Counted from the first letter of the stretch, positions 10,640 through 21,911 are shown. The stretch is 64,000 nucleotides of DNA from Bryum argenteum (GCA_037043015.1 CM073322.1:102101-166100), one strand, 5' to 3'. Notes: generated from the letters alone by a model not told the origin. A program made the numbers and translations.

Positions 10640-11640
10640 ATGGGCGACGTTTCAAATCTCGAGATGCACGACATGGTCGCTTTGATACGACAACTACATC
10701 AAGGGAATGCCAACATACGACATGCCATAGAACAACACCAAGCGACTCTCGCTCAAATCCACGTGGCAGCCCCTGTTGCAAGTCAATTGTCACATCCACA
10801 AGCACCTAAGGAGCCTCGAGTGAGTTTGCCAGACAAGTTTGATGGAGATCGCACGAAGCTTCGAGATTTTGTGAATCAAATTCGGCTCGTCTTCCGTCTC
10901 CAACCTCAAAGATACTCAACGGAAGAAATACAAGTCGGATTCATCGGGACCTTGCTTCACCTGGAACAGCGTTATCATGGTTCTCATCTTTCTTTGGAGA
11001 AAAACTCTCCACTCTTGACAAGCCGTGACCAGTTTTTGGAAGAAGCTGGCGAAACGTTTGGAGAAAGAGATTGAGCCCAGTAGCGACGCGCAAACTCCGT
11101 TCCCTACAACAACGTTCACGCCCAAACTTGACCTCGTTGCGAGTTTTCAACAAATTTCTTGTGACCTTGATTGGAACGATCACGGCTCTCATCACTATGT
11201 TTCGATGGGGACTTCGTGACGATATCAAGACCTTGTTGTTGAACTTGCCCAAAGCAACCACGTTATCGGAAGCTATTACTCAAGCGATCGATCGCGACAA
11301 CCGATTGTTTGAACAAATGACAAGAGCGGCGATTGCTCTTTGGATCGTGACGAGCGGACTACGCGCCCCATCTCGCCGACACCACTCAACACTTCGACGG
11401 TAGAACCCATGCAAATCGACTCTTCAAAGGTCAAGAAGTTATCCGAAGAAGAAAAGAACGACGTCGTAGAGAACATCTATGCTTGTCTTGTAGAAAAAAG
11501 ACCACGGCCGGAGGAATCGCCTGTTAAACTCAGAGATCGAAGTCGCACAAATTTCGTGGTACTATAAGTGCTTGTGAAGCGAACCACGAGGAGTTCATGT
11601 CGGAAAACGACAACGGCCACCACACGATAGGGACCGTGCG
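10640..11640 (+). pseudogene. gag region of the chromovirus (frameshifted)
   Basis: An ATG at 10640 opens a frame of about 145 codons with a helical N-terminal part and a segment (V-S-L-P-D-K-F-D-G-D) typical of Ty3 gag before the capsid fold. Related coding continues in other frames to about 11570, so at least two frameshifts have occurred (near 11060 and 11330). I see no clear CCHC knuckle. Gag would form the cytoplasmic virus-like particle in which reverse transcription takes place. Confidence 0.7.
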
Positions 11641-11647
11641 GTGACAA

Positions 11648-11917
11648 GTGTTTCTACGTCGTCGTCCTATCTTATCCTCTGAACCCTCTCGATGTTTTAA
11701 TATCCCGCTTATAATAGATTTCCATTCGCATAGTATAAAGGTTAAAGCTTTGTTAGATTCGAAAGCTTCCGCTTGTTTTATTGATAGAGACCTTGTCAAA
11801 CGTCATAACTTGCCTACAGTTCCTAAGAAATATCCCGTAGCAGTAGAGGTCATTGACGGTAGGCCGCTGATTTCAGGAGATGTTACCCACGAAACTAAGC
11901 CTTTGAGTATTATCTTA
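11648..11917 (+). pseudogene. Aspartic protease region of the chromovirus
   Basis: The frame has the Ty3 protease core: a beta-strand-like stretch, then L-L-D-S-K-A-S-A-C-F-I-D, where the usual active-site Asp-Ser-Gly is Asp-Ser-Lys. The substitution of the glycine, plus a stop at 11918-11920, argues that it is inactive. It would have cut the gag-pol polyprotein. Confidence 0.72.
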
Positions 11918-11998
11918 TAAGGACATCAAAGTACTGTTGTATTTAATATCATTAGCTCTCCCTCTAATTCTCTTGTCTTAGGTCTCTCTTGGTTAGAA

Positions 11999-13500
11999 AT
12001 GGTCAATCCAAGTATAGATTGGAAGACACGAAAACTTACATATCAAACTATAGCTCCTTATTTTCCTTCACAACATCCTAAGAATAACCTACAGTCTTGT
12101 CTTTCCCAAGCCCAAAGTCCTGAGGTCAAAACTCCGCTCATGGTCGGTGCCCGAGCCTTTATGAGGGCTGCCAAGGACGGGAATATGTTTGCAATTTATG
12201 CAATTCCGTCATCACAACATATCCAAGGACCAGCCAAACTACCAGCTAAGTATGCAGAATTTTCGGACGTATTCGAGAAGAAGAATGCTGACATACTTCC
12301 TCAACACCGACCCTATGATTGTGGCATCGAGCTTCAAGAAGGTGCACAACCACCATTTGGCCCGATCTACAGTCTTTCGCAGAACGAGCTTGCTGCATTG
12401 CGAGATTACTTTGATGAAAATCTTGCAAAGAATTTCATCCGACACTCCAAGTCACCTGCCAGAGCTCCTATTCTATTCGTCAAGAAGAAGGACGGTTCCC
12501 TTCGGATGTGCGTGGACTACCGCGGCTTGAATAAGGTTACGATCAAGAATCGGTATCCATTACCACTCATCTCGGGACTCCTTGACCAACTCGGTCAAGC
12601 AAAGATCTACACCAAGATCGATCTTCGTGGAGCGTACAACCTGGTACGTATCAAGGAAGGTGAGGAGGGGAAGACTGCATTCCGAACGAGGTATGGACAT
12701 TTCGAATACAATGTCATGCCTTTTGGTCTTACCAACGCACCTGCCATCTTCCAACACTTAATGAACGACGCGTTCCGAGAGTTCCTGGACGACTTTGTTG
12801 TTTGCTACCTCGACGACATATTGGTGTTCTCCAAAAATGAAGAAGATCACACCAACCATGTCCAATTGGTATTGAAGAAGCTACGCAATGCCGCGTTATA
12901 CGCCAAGTTAGAAAAGTGCGTCTTTTACCAACCTCAAGTCGAATTCCTAGGCTACATCAGTTCTGGAGAGGGCCTATCCATGGACCCAAAGAAGATTGAA
13001 ACAGTCGTTGATTGGCAGAAACCAACTACCGTTCGAGACGTACAATGTTTCCTTGGTTTGCCAACTTCTACCGAATCTTTATTCGAAATTACTCTAAGAT
13101 TGCTGCTCCGTTGACCCGATTGACTTGCAAGGACAAGCTCGAGTGGACTACAGAAGCAGACGAAGCTTTCGAGGTTTTGAAGAAGGCGTTCTGACGCGCC
13201 TATTCTCACACATCCCGATTTCGAAGCCGTTCTTCCTAAAACGGATGCTTCGATTTTGCTCTTGGAGCGGTCTTTCACAATCCGACGACGACGGACGCCT
13301 CCATCCCGTCGCGTTCCACTCGCGAAAATTTCTTTGCTGAGATCAATTACGAGATTTACGACAAAGAGCTTTTAGCTATCGTCGACTATTTCAAAGAATG
13401 GCGTCACTTCCTTGAAGGTGCTCAGTATCATGTTACAGTTCATACCGATCACAAGAACCTTGAGTATTTCATGTATACGCGCGGTCTTTGAATCGTCGAC
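11999..13500 (+). pseudogene. Reverse transcriptase and RNase H of the chromovirus
   Basis: A long frame from 11999 to 13114 contains a nearly complete Ty3 RT: V-K-K-K-D-G-S-L-R-M-C-V-D-Y-R near 12480, K-I-D-L-R-G-A-Y near 12610, M-P-F-G-L-T-N-A-P near 12715 and the catalytic Y-L-D-D near 12806. The catalytic residues are intact. Frameshifts near 13070, 13190 and 13340 then break the thumb and RNase H. RNase H blocks (K-E-L-L-A-I-V and H-T-D-H-K-N-L) are still readable at about 13360-13470. This part would copy the RNA into cDNA. Confidence 0.9.
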
Positions 13501-14760
13501 AAACCCGTTGGAGTATATCGTTGTCGCGATTCAACTTTGTAATCACGTACCGCCCCGGCTCTCAACAAATTCGTTCCGATGCACTTTCTAGGCGATCATA
13601 CCTTGCGCTTAAAGAAGGCGATGCAGCATACGACCAACAGAGGACTACCCTCATCAAGCCTGAGCAACTACAGCTCAAGACCGTGCGCACTACAATTTCA
13701 GTGGATGCATCTTTTCTCGAAGATATCCGAGTAAGTTTACAATCTGATCCTTTGGCCTTGAAAGTCAAGAGTAATCCTAGCGTCTCCAATGTTGAAGAAT
13801 CTCCATGTCGAGACTCTCAAGTCTTAGATTCAGAGGTTATAGATTCGGAATCCCCGAATCAACCTGCTTCCAGTTCACGGGCTTTCACGTCGCGTGAAAC
13901 TCCCCAAGATGATGCAGATCCAAGATTCCAGTTTCGAGATGGGCTACTATATTATCAGGGACTACTCTATGTCCCTGAAGGACCATGCCGACTCAGTCTT
14001 TCCGTCTCGACACGACTTTCCATCATTGGGGCACTTTGGTTACAACAAGACCATGGAGTTGTTATCCGGAGACTTTTGGTGGCCTCAAATGTGGAAAACC
14101 GTGAAGGACTATGTCACAACGTGTGACATCATTCTAGATCCAAGATCCTCGTCATCGGCCGTGACGGGTTTCTTGGCCGTTGCCGATTCCAGAAACTCCA
14201 TGGACATCCATATCCATGGACTTTATTGTGGACCTTCCAATGTCCAACCCCTTTGATTCCATCTTCGTTGTTGTGGACCGGCTGACCAAGATGGCTCACT
14301 TCATTCCGTGCCATAAGACGATTCTTGGAAGAAAGCAAAGAACACTCTTTGTAGACAATATCTATAGACTCTACGGCTTCCCAACGACATCATTTCCGAT
14401 CGTGGAACGCACACATCAAAGTTACGGCGGTCTTAGTTCAAGATTCTCGTGGAGATCGTTTATCTTCAAGATACCATCCTCGGGGATCGACGGACAAACC
14501 GAAGCGCGTCAAATCAAGTGTTGGAAGCGATTTTGCGCGCACCATCAACTACCATCAAGACAATTGGGTGGAGTTGTTGCCGCTCGCCGAAGTTTTGCCT
14601 ACAACAATACGTTGCGGGGTCTCTCAACGCCCTTTCTTTTGCAAACTACGGTCATCATCATCCTGGATTGATCAATTCAATCTAAACATTTCTCGAAATC
14701 CACCGCCACAGAGATCTTGCTACTCGATTGTCCGATATCCGGAAGCGATGAAGCGAGCCT
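13501..14760 (+). pseudogene. Integrase of the chromovirus (degraded)
   Basis: The tether sequence with Y-R-P-G-S is at about 13550. The zinc-binding region with H-F-G-Y-N-K-T and F-W-W-P-Q is at about 14020-14110, ending in a damaged Cys pair. The catalytic core begins with M-D-F-I-V-D-L-P near 14215 and the V-V-V-D-R-L-T-K-M-A block near 14265. Several frame changes follow, including around 14390, 14500 and 14640, so no continuous core exists. Identification rests on the order of blocks and the flanking RT and chromodomain. Confidence 0.82.
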
Positions 14761-15262
14761 CCTCGAAGCCCAAGAGCACCGTGAAGACAAACGCCGAGTC
14801 TCTCGAAAGGAACATCCAGCCATCTCTATTGGTGACAAGGTATGGCTACTGCGTCGAAATTTGAGGACTCGCCGGCCATCTGACAAACTCGACTACCGTC
14901 GCCTTGGACCATTCACAGTAGTCAAACAAATCAACAAAGTAGCTTACCGGTTGGAGTTACCGGCCTCTATGAAGATTCATCCAGTTTTCCATGTATCTCT
15001 CCTTGAACCGTACAAGGAATCTACGTTACCGGGTAGAATTCAAGAACCTCCTCCACCGATCGAGATGAAAGGCGATAAAAAATTTGAAGTCTCGGAGGTT
15101 CTAGACTCTCGCATCCACCGTCGACAACTCGAATATCTTGTGCATTGGCAGGGCTACGACGTCGTGAAAAGAACCCGGGAGCTGCGCTCAAACCTCAAGA
15201 ACTCTCCTGAGTTAATTCAAGAGTTCCATCGCCGATACGCTCAAAAACCTAAAAGCGTTTAG
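14760..15262 (+). pseudogene. Integrase C-terminal domain and chromodomain-like tail
   Basis: The 14717-15262 frame holds the G-P-F-T-V and A-Y-R-L-E-L-P blocks of the integrase C-terminus, then H-P-V-F-H-V-S-L-L. At about 15090-15240 comes a chromodomain-like stretch: F-E-V-S-E-V-L-D-S, then L-E-Y-L-V-H-W-Q-G-Y, then E-F-H-R-R-Y. In chromoviruses this domain reads histone marks and directs insertion. The downstream aromatic position, normally T-W-E, is lost (R-T-R-E), so the aromatic cage looks incomplete. Confidence 0.82.
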
Positions 15263-15684
15263 GTTCAATGCATCTGAATCGCCACCGGCACCAAGTCTGT
15301 AAGTTTCCTCTTGGTGCAGGTGCATATGCAGAGACTTTGAACCAAAACGATGGCGGTATCGACGAGGCGACGACGCACTTGTCTAGCTTCGATTTCTGAG
15401 GCGAGCCTTGAACTCACGTCGGCGAAAATTTGGTAAGGCCGCGAGCGCCACCTTTCGCCGATGTCTCAAGTCGCCAACCACATGGTTTTATACGGTCCGT
15501 TCTTTGCGTTCTACCACCTATCTCAGAAACAACTCACGACTTTCGCCGCCCGCCGCCGACATTCGATTTTCACGGTATTCGTATCCCGTATATTTACTCT
15601 TTTTGTTTAGTCCACGTGAAACCACGTGAACATTGTCGTTTATGTTTTATTATTGGTTCGTGTGGAAACTCGTGGAACTCGTTC

Positions 15685-15698
15685 CTTGAAGGGGGTGA
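15685..15698 (+). promoter_or_regulatory. Polypurine tract of the chromovirus
   Basis: TTGAAGGGGGTGA lies directly before the right LTR start at 15699. It is the expected purine-rich plus-strand primer and supports the plus orientation. Confidence 0.7.
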
Positions 15699-16313
15699 TG
15701 TCGCGGACATGCCATACGGTATTATCCACACCCTACGAAGAGTTTACCGTGATCGACCCTTTACTTCTCAAAGATTTCCTAGATTCCGTACATTTTGCAA
15801 GTTGAGTTTTACGGAAGGTTCTAGAACCTTCCACTAGTTTCCGAAAGCTTCCTCAAGCTTCCGTATAGCTTTAGTAGTTTCCGGAAGCTTCCACAAGCTT
15901 CCAGATAGTTCTAGTAGTTTCCGGAAGCTTCTCAAAGCTTCCGGAAGGTTCTATAAGGATCCAATTGTTTCCAGAAGGTTCCATAAACTTCCGGAAGGTT
16001 CTGCTTGACCTTCCTAGATTCCGGAAGCTCCCACGAGTCTCCGGAAGGTTCCATAGGAGCTTCTAGGACCTTACTCCGGAAGTTTCTTCTAGCCTAGTAT
16101 ATATAGAGAGTTGAAGGTCGTTGTTCTTCACTCTCTTCAACACCAGTTGTATCTATTCCTCCTCTTATCAATATCACTTCTTCTTGTCTTCCTTCCAGTA
16201 TCATCTTGAGTCTTCTGTGAGGAATCCCCTCACTTCTAGTCTTTCTTGGTCCCCATTTGAGGTCTCCCCTCAATTCTCTATCGAGTCTTGTTTTTGAGTT
16301 GCCGTCCGCAATA
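15699..16313 (+). repeat. 3' LTR of the chromovirus
   Basis: It begins TGTCGCGG and ends GCAATA. It repeats the HSE-like array, the TATA box and the self-primer tract of the left LTR. It is about 42 bp longer because a block with GCTTCC and AGTAGTTTCC is tandemly duplicated near 15870-15925. Confidence 0.9.
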
Positions 16314-16417
16314 GTATGTCACTTTTTCCAACCTATCCACACTAATTTTGACTAGTCTGGGTATACGTCATTTCTATCGCAAAATAACAGTGGACAAAAC
16401 ACTGTTTTCCTCTAGTG

Positions 16418-17415
16418 ATGGGTGCCTTTGAGTAGACTTGTTTAATCATTTCTAAGGCAACTTGGGCTTCTGGTGTCCAGTCACGTGGGTAGGTGTAGCC
16501 GACGTGGTTCAACTTTGTTATTGGGGCTGTAATGTGAGCGAGCTTCTCGATATACATCATGTTGAATTGTGACAAACCCAACAATCTTTGGACGCCCTTC
16601 TGATCCGTAGGAGGTGTCATGTCCATGATGTCTTGTATCTTGGCTAGATCTGGAAGTTTGCCATATTTGCACACTATATATCCCAAGATAACTCCTGCAA
16701 AGAATAAAAACATGCACTTGTCGGCATTGAGGCTCACTCCGTTCTGCCGACAGGCCTGGAATATTTGTCGTAAGTGGTCAACGTGGTCTTTCATTCGTCC
16801 TTATACTGTTCCATCATCTAGATAAATACGAAAGAATCTTTTCAACTAAGGACGGAATATTAATTCCATGACTCTCTGGAATGTCATCGGTGCATTTTTG
16901 GGTCCGAATGGCATCCTTTCAAACTGATAAGGCCCCCACTCCGTGGAGAAAGCCGTTTTATTTTTATCATGTTCAGCCATGGCAACTTGGTAATACCCAG
17001 AAAAGCAATCCAGGAATGAATACATTTCGTGCCCGGCAACTTCATCGATGATTTCTTCCATATGTGGCAATGGGTAGTGATCTTTTCTGGTGGCGGCGTT
17101 TAGTTTCTGAAAGTCTACACAAATTCGCAGGGCACCGTTCTTTTTTGGTATGATGACTATAGGAGACAACCATGGAGCGGCATCGACTGGTGATATAAAC
17201 TTCGCACTGAGCAATTTCTCAAGCTCGGTTTTGACCTTGGCAACGTAGTTTGGGTTCATTCGGTACCTTCGTTGCTGCACTGACTGTGCATCAGGCTTCA
17301 AGTGGATGGTGTGCTCAGCTATGTTCCGTGGTATGCCCTTGAGGTCTTCATGTGTCCAGACAAACATATCCCGAAACTCTTTGAATAGACCAACTGTTGC
17401 CTGCTTGATGGGCAT
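16418..17415 (-). pseudogene. Reverse transcriptase of the large Ty3 element (right half of the split pol)
   Basis: The frame at 17415-16846 has the Ty3 RT blocks I-C-V-D-F-Q-K-L-N, Y-S-F-L-D-C-F-S-G-Y and M-P-F-G. The catalytic Y-L-D-D lies at 16813-16824 but has stop codons on both sides. The thumb/connection part follows at 16794-16418 with G-V-Q-R-L-L-G-L and ends exactly at CACTA-1. It continues in frame at 7469. With its stops this pol could not make a full enzyme. Confidence 0.9.
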
Positions 17416-17503
17416 CAGGAGCGTCGGCGTTGATTTTCACATACTTTGGTTCCTCATCGCTGTCCAGGTTGACCAACTTGATTTTCTCTTTGGCACCGTT
17501 AGT

Positions 17504-18513
17504 TCATCTAGTGACAACTTGTTCCTCAAGTGCTTTTGTCGCCGGGGTAGCATTCACCGTGATATCTTCTTGGAGTTCTTCTGTAAATCGTGACGGTATA
17601 TCTAACGTTTCCTCCTGGGGTACAATACTGGCCAAATGAATCTCGGCAACTGGGATCAACGATGGGTCTGCGTGGAAGACTAAGGCTTCATGTTCCTGTG
17701 TTAGACCTTTAACCCAATCGGTTCCGGCAGTATTGCGAATTTGGTGGACTTTAGCCTTGGTAATACATCTATCTACTGGAATTACGATTGTCCGGCCATG
17801 GTGGTGTAATCTAATTTGATTCCGGGCCCAATCGTGCACGGCATTCATATCACGTAACCATGGTCTACCGAGTATGATCGGGAAATTGGTAGTATGTGGC
17901 ATGTCAATGACAACAAAGGTTGCCGGTGTCGACACGCCATGCGTGGTGATGGCTACAGTAGCTAGGATTCCTAAGGGTGTAACTGGAGCATCATTGGCCA
18001 TCCTTAGTATGAACTGAGCCATTTTCGGTGATGGCAATCTGAGCTGTCTTCGGAGACCATCGCTCATTACGTTGACACCGGAGCCTCTGTCTACTAATAC
18101 ATTGGACAACTTGTGGGAGCCTAATTTGAGATGTATTACGGCGGCGTCGGGATCAATGGTGGTGACATTGTTGTCTACAGTCATCAACGCTTTTGATGTA
18201 TCGGTGAAGGCTGCCTGTTGCAAGTACTTTTGCAATTCGGGACTAATTTTCAACAAGCTGGTTAGTGTGATACTTACAGTTGTGTTGTCCAGTACTTCTT
18301 GTAAATTGGCACCTGACGGCGACTCCAGGTTTTGTTGAATTTGCTGTCGAATGTTGTGTAGACGTTCCCAGTGTTGTTCGGGGAATGGTTTGCGATGTTC
18401 CACCACATGTTCAGGCGTGGCGGCTTTAGACCTCGTGGTGACAGCGGCGGTGGAGATCGTAGAGACGTTGGTTTCGGTTCCATGCACCTCTGTCAACGTT
18501 ATTCCCCCCCCCC
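17504..18513 (-). pseudogene. Protease-containing region of the large Ty3 element
   Basis: An open frame of about 340 codons includes an aspartic protease at about 17830-18160. The V-L-V-D-R-G-S-G-V-N-V-M block holds the active-site Asp, and the I-I-L-G-R-P-W-L-R-D block is the second signature. The residue after the Asp is Arg, where plant relatives usually have Gly or Ser. The upstream part is a gag-protease linker. The frame starts at a 10-base C run (G on the coding strand) beside the CACTA-2 insertion, so the original gag-pol frame relation cannot be read safely. Confidence 0.8.
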
Positions 18514-18954
18514 TATCACTACTAGAAAAATCAGCGTCCAAATCAACACAGAATCGTTGATTTTCTCTGTTGTTTTGGACGCGTTGATCTGGACATTAAT
18601 CAACAAAAATATGGTGAAATTTTCTGTTGATTTGGACAAAAAAAAATTTGAAAAAAAAAATAAAAAATAAAAAAAATAAAAAATAAAAAATAAAAAAAAA
18701 AAATAAATTGAAAAAATTGAAAAAAACAAAAATTTCCCTGAAAATTTCGGATTGGGAAAGAAAACTTCAGTTGCCACATGTCCACGGGCCGGGAATTCCG
18801 GAAAGCTCATTTGCTCCCCTTGCCGTCGCCCTAGAGGCTCGAACCCCCCGACCTCCCACCCAACGACCGAGCTGCTTACCATCAAGCCACCATCGCATGA
18901 ACATGTCGAAAATGGGAATTGTGTTTAACTTATACGCTTACAAATCGGTGATAT

Positions 18955-19315
18955 AAACTTCAGCAGACTTTAGGGGCCGTTTAGGCATAGTAAATTAACT
19001 TTTTTGAAAAAATTTCGAACTAAGAAAAGTTTCTAAATGAAGTTAAGTTTTATCCCCAAAAAACGGATTGACATTTCGATTCTCCAATCAAAAGTTATGA
19101 ACAAAAATCAGAGAGGGTGTTCGAATTAATTTTTTTAAATGTCCACTTGAACCCCTCTCTGATTTTTGTCCATAACTTTTTATTCGAGGATTGAAATGTC
19201 AAACGATTTTTTGGGGATGAAACTTAACTTCATTGAGAAACTTTTCTTAGTTCAAAATGTTTTCAAAAAAATTAGTTTACTATGCCTAAACGGCCCCTAA
19301 AGTCTGCAGAAGTTT
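18955..19315. mobile_element. Fold-back MITE inside CACTA-2
   Basis: The left arm (AAACTTC, GCAGACTTTAGGGGCCG, TTTAGGCATAGTAAA) returns inverted at the right end. The arms stay complementary almost to the middle, around 19130, so nearly the whole 360 bp can fold into one hairpin. No coding capacity. A target duplication is not clear. Confidence 0.85.
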
Positions 19316-20142
19316 AACCCCTAAAGTGGGAAGGCCCCAAAACTGCCAAAACTGCCCTCTTTCGATGCAAGGCAAACAATTTCAAACTTTGACGTTTTTT
19401 CAAGTATGTAACCGTAAGATCTAGTACTTAACTTGAATATCTATATGTGTACCAAATCTTACATTCAACTTCCTTACCAATTGTGAGATCATAATGTTCA
19501 AAGTTGAAAAAACGTTTTTTTCCCTTGTTGCAAAATGGGTTTGAAGTTTTTGTGAGTTTTTGTGAGCCCAAAAACCAATTTTTAGAGTAAATTTGAATTG
19601 AGGCTCTTCACATTCTTGTTCCTAGGTGAGTTAGGAACATGTCTATGCAATGTTTATCCTCATGCGACCTATAAAACCTAAAGAAATGCTTGAATTTTCA
19701 CATAGAGGTATGCTGAAATTCAAATACAAAGGCCCCTCTTTGATAATAAAAATGGCATGTGACGAATGATTGGATTGAAGATCCGAACGGTAAGATCATG
19801 CCTTCAAACCATCTTTACATGTACGAAAAACAAAACTTGAAAAAAAAAAAATCTCGGTTTTTGGTGAATTTTCAAAGTTAATGCGTTTTAATTTATTTTG
19901 GGCAGAATTTGAGAATAAATGAGCATATACCGCAGTCTGGGAATTTTTTGGCAGATTTCAAATAGTGTTTTCAAACTTTGATCGTGATTATCTCCTAAAG
20001 TATAAGGAGTTTCGTAGCATGAAATGACTTTTCCGAAAGGTATTGAAAAACTCTACAACCTGCGAAAGGTTCTAACTTCATGCGAGCTAAATATAGTAAA
20101 TCAGAGGCTGACCAAACCCCAAACGACCCGATTCCACATTAG
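19311..20142. repeat. Dispersed non-coding repeat, copy A
   Basis: It begins TTTAACCCCTAAAG and may end near TTAGGGGTTGAA (about 20142), which would give short inverted termini. From 19311 to about 19960 it matches 59434-60070 in the same orientation, with many shared blocks, for example AATTGTGAGATCATAATG and GAGGTATGCTGAAA. No reading frame is conserved, so it is a non-autonomous element or a fragment. Confidence 0.75.
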
Positions 20143-20698
20143 GGGTTGAAATCACCAAATTCTGAAGTTTTGAAGTGCTTTTCCGACATTCACAAGTTTC
20201 TATTTCCAAATTTTGAAGTGTTTTTTGGATTTTCCAAGTGCTGATTTCATGTTTTGAAGTGTTTTTTTGGCTTTTCCAAGTGTTGATTTCATATTTCGAA
20301 GTATTTTTTTGGGGTTTTCAAGTGCTATTTTCAAATTTTAGAGTGCTTTTTTGATGTTTAAAAGATTTCTTTATTAGTTTTCAGCTATTTTTTCAGCGAT
20401 CCTAAAGATTCCAAAAACATTCCTAAAGATTCCTCAAAGATCCCAAAGATTCCCAAAAGATTCCCATAAAATTATTAGAAGATTCCCAACAGATTCCAAC
20501 AGATTCCAAAAGATTCCAAAAGATTCCAAATTCCAACATAATTTTGTTGATTTGGTTATTGCACTATCTAAGTCAACAGAAATTTCTGTTGGTTTCTACA
20601 ACAATTCAAAAATCTGTTGAAACGGTCAATCCAGTGTCCCGAGCAATGTAAATGTGTTGATTTTTTGTTGAATTGGTCATGATTTTCTAGTAGTGTAT

Positions 20699-21776
20699 TC
20701 GGGCTGGGTCTCTGGTTGTCCAAAGGTGTCGTAGTGTTGTTGTTTGCTTCCGATATTGGGCGACTTTGAGACCAGCGTTGTTTTAGAACAGGGCATTGGC
20801 CTCGCCGATGGTGTAGGGATCCACACTCCCAAGAGCCATCACTTCTGCCGGGTTGGAATGCGTCGACATGGACTTCCTCTGGGTACATGGCGGAAGTGGT
20901 GGGTCGAGGTCGCCTTGTGTCGTCATTGCGATTTTTGCCTGAAGCAAACCAACAACGCCCATTGTGAGCTTTTCCACATGTTGTGCATAATGTTAGGGTT
21001 ATGCGAGTGTCGTTCCGTTGGCCTTGACTAGGTAGCGGCAACAGTGGAGCTTGTGTTTTGTTAAGTAGCCCAAGTTCTCTACTGATGTCATTGGCGGCTG
21101 TTAAGATATCGGGTAGGGTTTTTACCCCTCTAATGACGATACCTTGTTGGATCCACGGCAACAGCCCCTTTTTGAACCACTCGCATAAGTAGTCATCTGT
21201 TGGCCTCTGATTCAACTTAACAGCCAACTGTTTGAATCTATCATAGAAAGTATCCACAATTCCTCGCTTTTCTTGGGTAATGTTTCCCAAGGCGCGGAGG
21301 ATTTCAGAAGACGTCTTTAGTTTACGGAATTTCTGCAGGAAACGTTTTTCCATGTCGTCCCAGGTAGGATTGGCATGTTCGGCTTCAAAGTCAATATACC
21401 AGTTGATATGGTTTCCCTGTAACGTGGTACCAAAGATGTTCTGTAAGCCAGCAGTAGTGGAGACACCATTAGTTCTGGCTATAACCTTACAGCGACGGAT
21501 ATGCCAATCAGGGTCAGCATTGCCGTCAAACACTGGGTATGGTATTTTCGGTAGCTTAATGAGCCGATCTCTTTCCCCTGAATCCATCAATGTAGCCACC
21601 GTTGGGTTTATAGGTGGCACCGATGTTGACGATGAAGGCATGGCTGCGATCCTCGGACTGGGTATGGCAGCGGAAGTGGCCGTGCCTTGCAAATGCTGGT
21701 ATTGGTGAGTGAGCATCTCCAATTTGGCATTGGTGGCGTCATTTTTGGCAAGAAGGTCTGTCATTTGTTGCTTCAT
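20699..21776 (-). pseudogene. gag of the large Ty3 element
   Basis: An ATG at 21776 opens a frame of about 360 codons up to the CACTA-2 insertion. It contains a coiled N-terminus and a capsid core with W-D-D-M-E-K-R-F-L-Q-K-F and F-Y-D-R-F-K-Q-L, typical of plant Ty3 gag. A Cys/His knuckle follows near 20975 (C-T-T-C-G-K-A-H-N-G-R-C) and a second, damaged one near 20780. The C-terminus is cut by CACTA-2. Gag builds the particle and packages the RNA. Confidence 0.85.
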
Positions 21777-21911
21777 CCATTGTAAGAATTCCCTGGTAGC
21801 ATCAGGGTCGTCAGTAGGAAACCACTTCTGGTTCTTTATCTTTCTGCTGTCGAGGCGGCATTTTGTTTGTGTAGGGCTTCTACTCGACTTCTGAGTAGCT
21901 CAACACTCCAT

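Larger units (their letters stand above)
9744..16313 (+). mobile_element. Ty3 chromovirus (Tf1/sushi-like) with HSE-rich LTRs, inserted in CACTA-1
   Basis: LTRs at 9744-10316 and 15699-16313 start TGTCACGG/TGTCGCGG and are near-identical apart from a tandem insertion in the right copy. Flanks are CTATG (9739-9743) and GTATG (16314-16318), a 5-bp target duplication with one mismatch. The plus strand encodes gag, protease, RT, RNase H, integrase and a C-terminal chromodomain-like segment as one gag-pol layout. A G-rich polypurine tract ends at 15698. Gag, protease and pol contain several frameshifts and stops. The sequence style and the primer structure point to the Tf1/sushi branch of chromoviruses rather than to the common seed-plant lineages; that placement is inference. 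Confidence 0.93.
7470..16417. mobile_element. CACTA-1: non-autonomous CACTA-type transposon carrying a Ty3 chromovirus
   Basis: The ends form a perfect 17-bp inverted repeat beginning CACTAGAGGAAAACAGT (7470-7486 and 16401-16417). They are flanked by a 3-bp duplication ATG (7467-7469 and 16418-16420). Both are hallmarks of the CACTA/En-Spm superfamily. Deleting the element and one ATG joins the host RT and RNase H frames without a break. The element's own DNA is only about 2.37 kb (7470-9743 and 16319-16417); the rest is the chromovirus. No transposase frame is present, so it needed help from another copy. The left arm is packed with short TTTGACG/CGTCAAA motifs. Confidence 0.95.
18517..20695. 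mobile_element. CACTA-2: non-autonomous CACTA transposon inside the large Ty3 element
   Basis: Ends are CACTACTAGAAAA (from 18517) and its inverse TTTTCTAGTAGTG (to 20695). They are flanked by the 3-bp duplication TAT (18514-18516 and 20696-20698). The about 2.18 kb contain no transposase. Both ends carry subterminal variants of AATCAACA/TGTTGATTT that may bind transposase. Near 18600-18720 lies an A/T low-complexity tract. At 20390-20540 there is an array of AGATTCC/AAGATTCCAAA repeats. A fold-back MITE and a dispersed repeat lie inside. Confidence 0.93.

Noticed and set aside
18600..18785. Phe/Ile-rich open frame
   Set aside because: It is a translation of an A/T homopolymer-like tract in CACTA-2.
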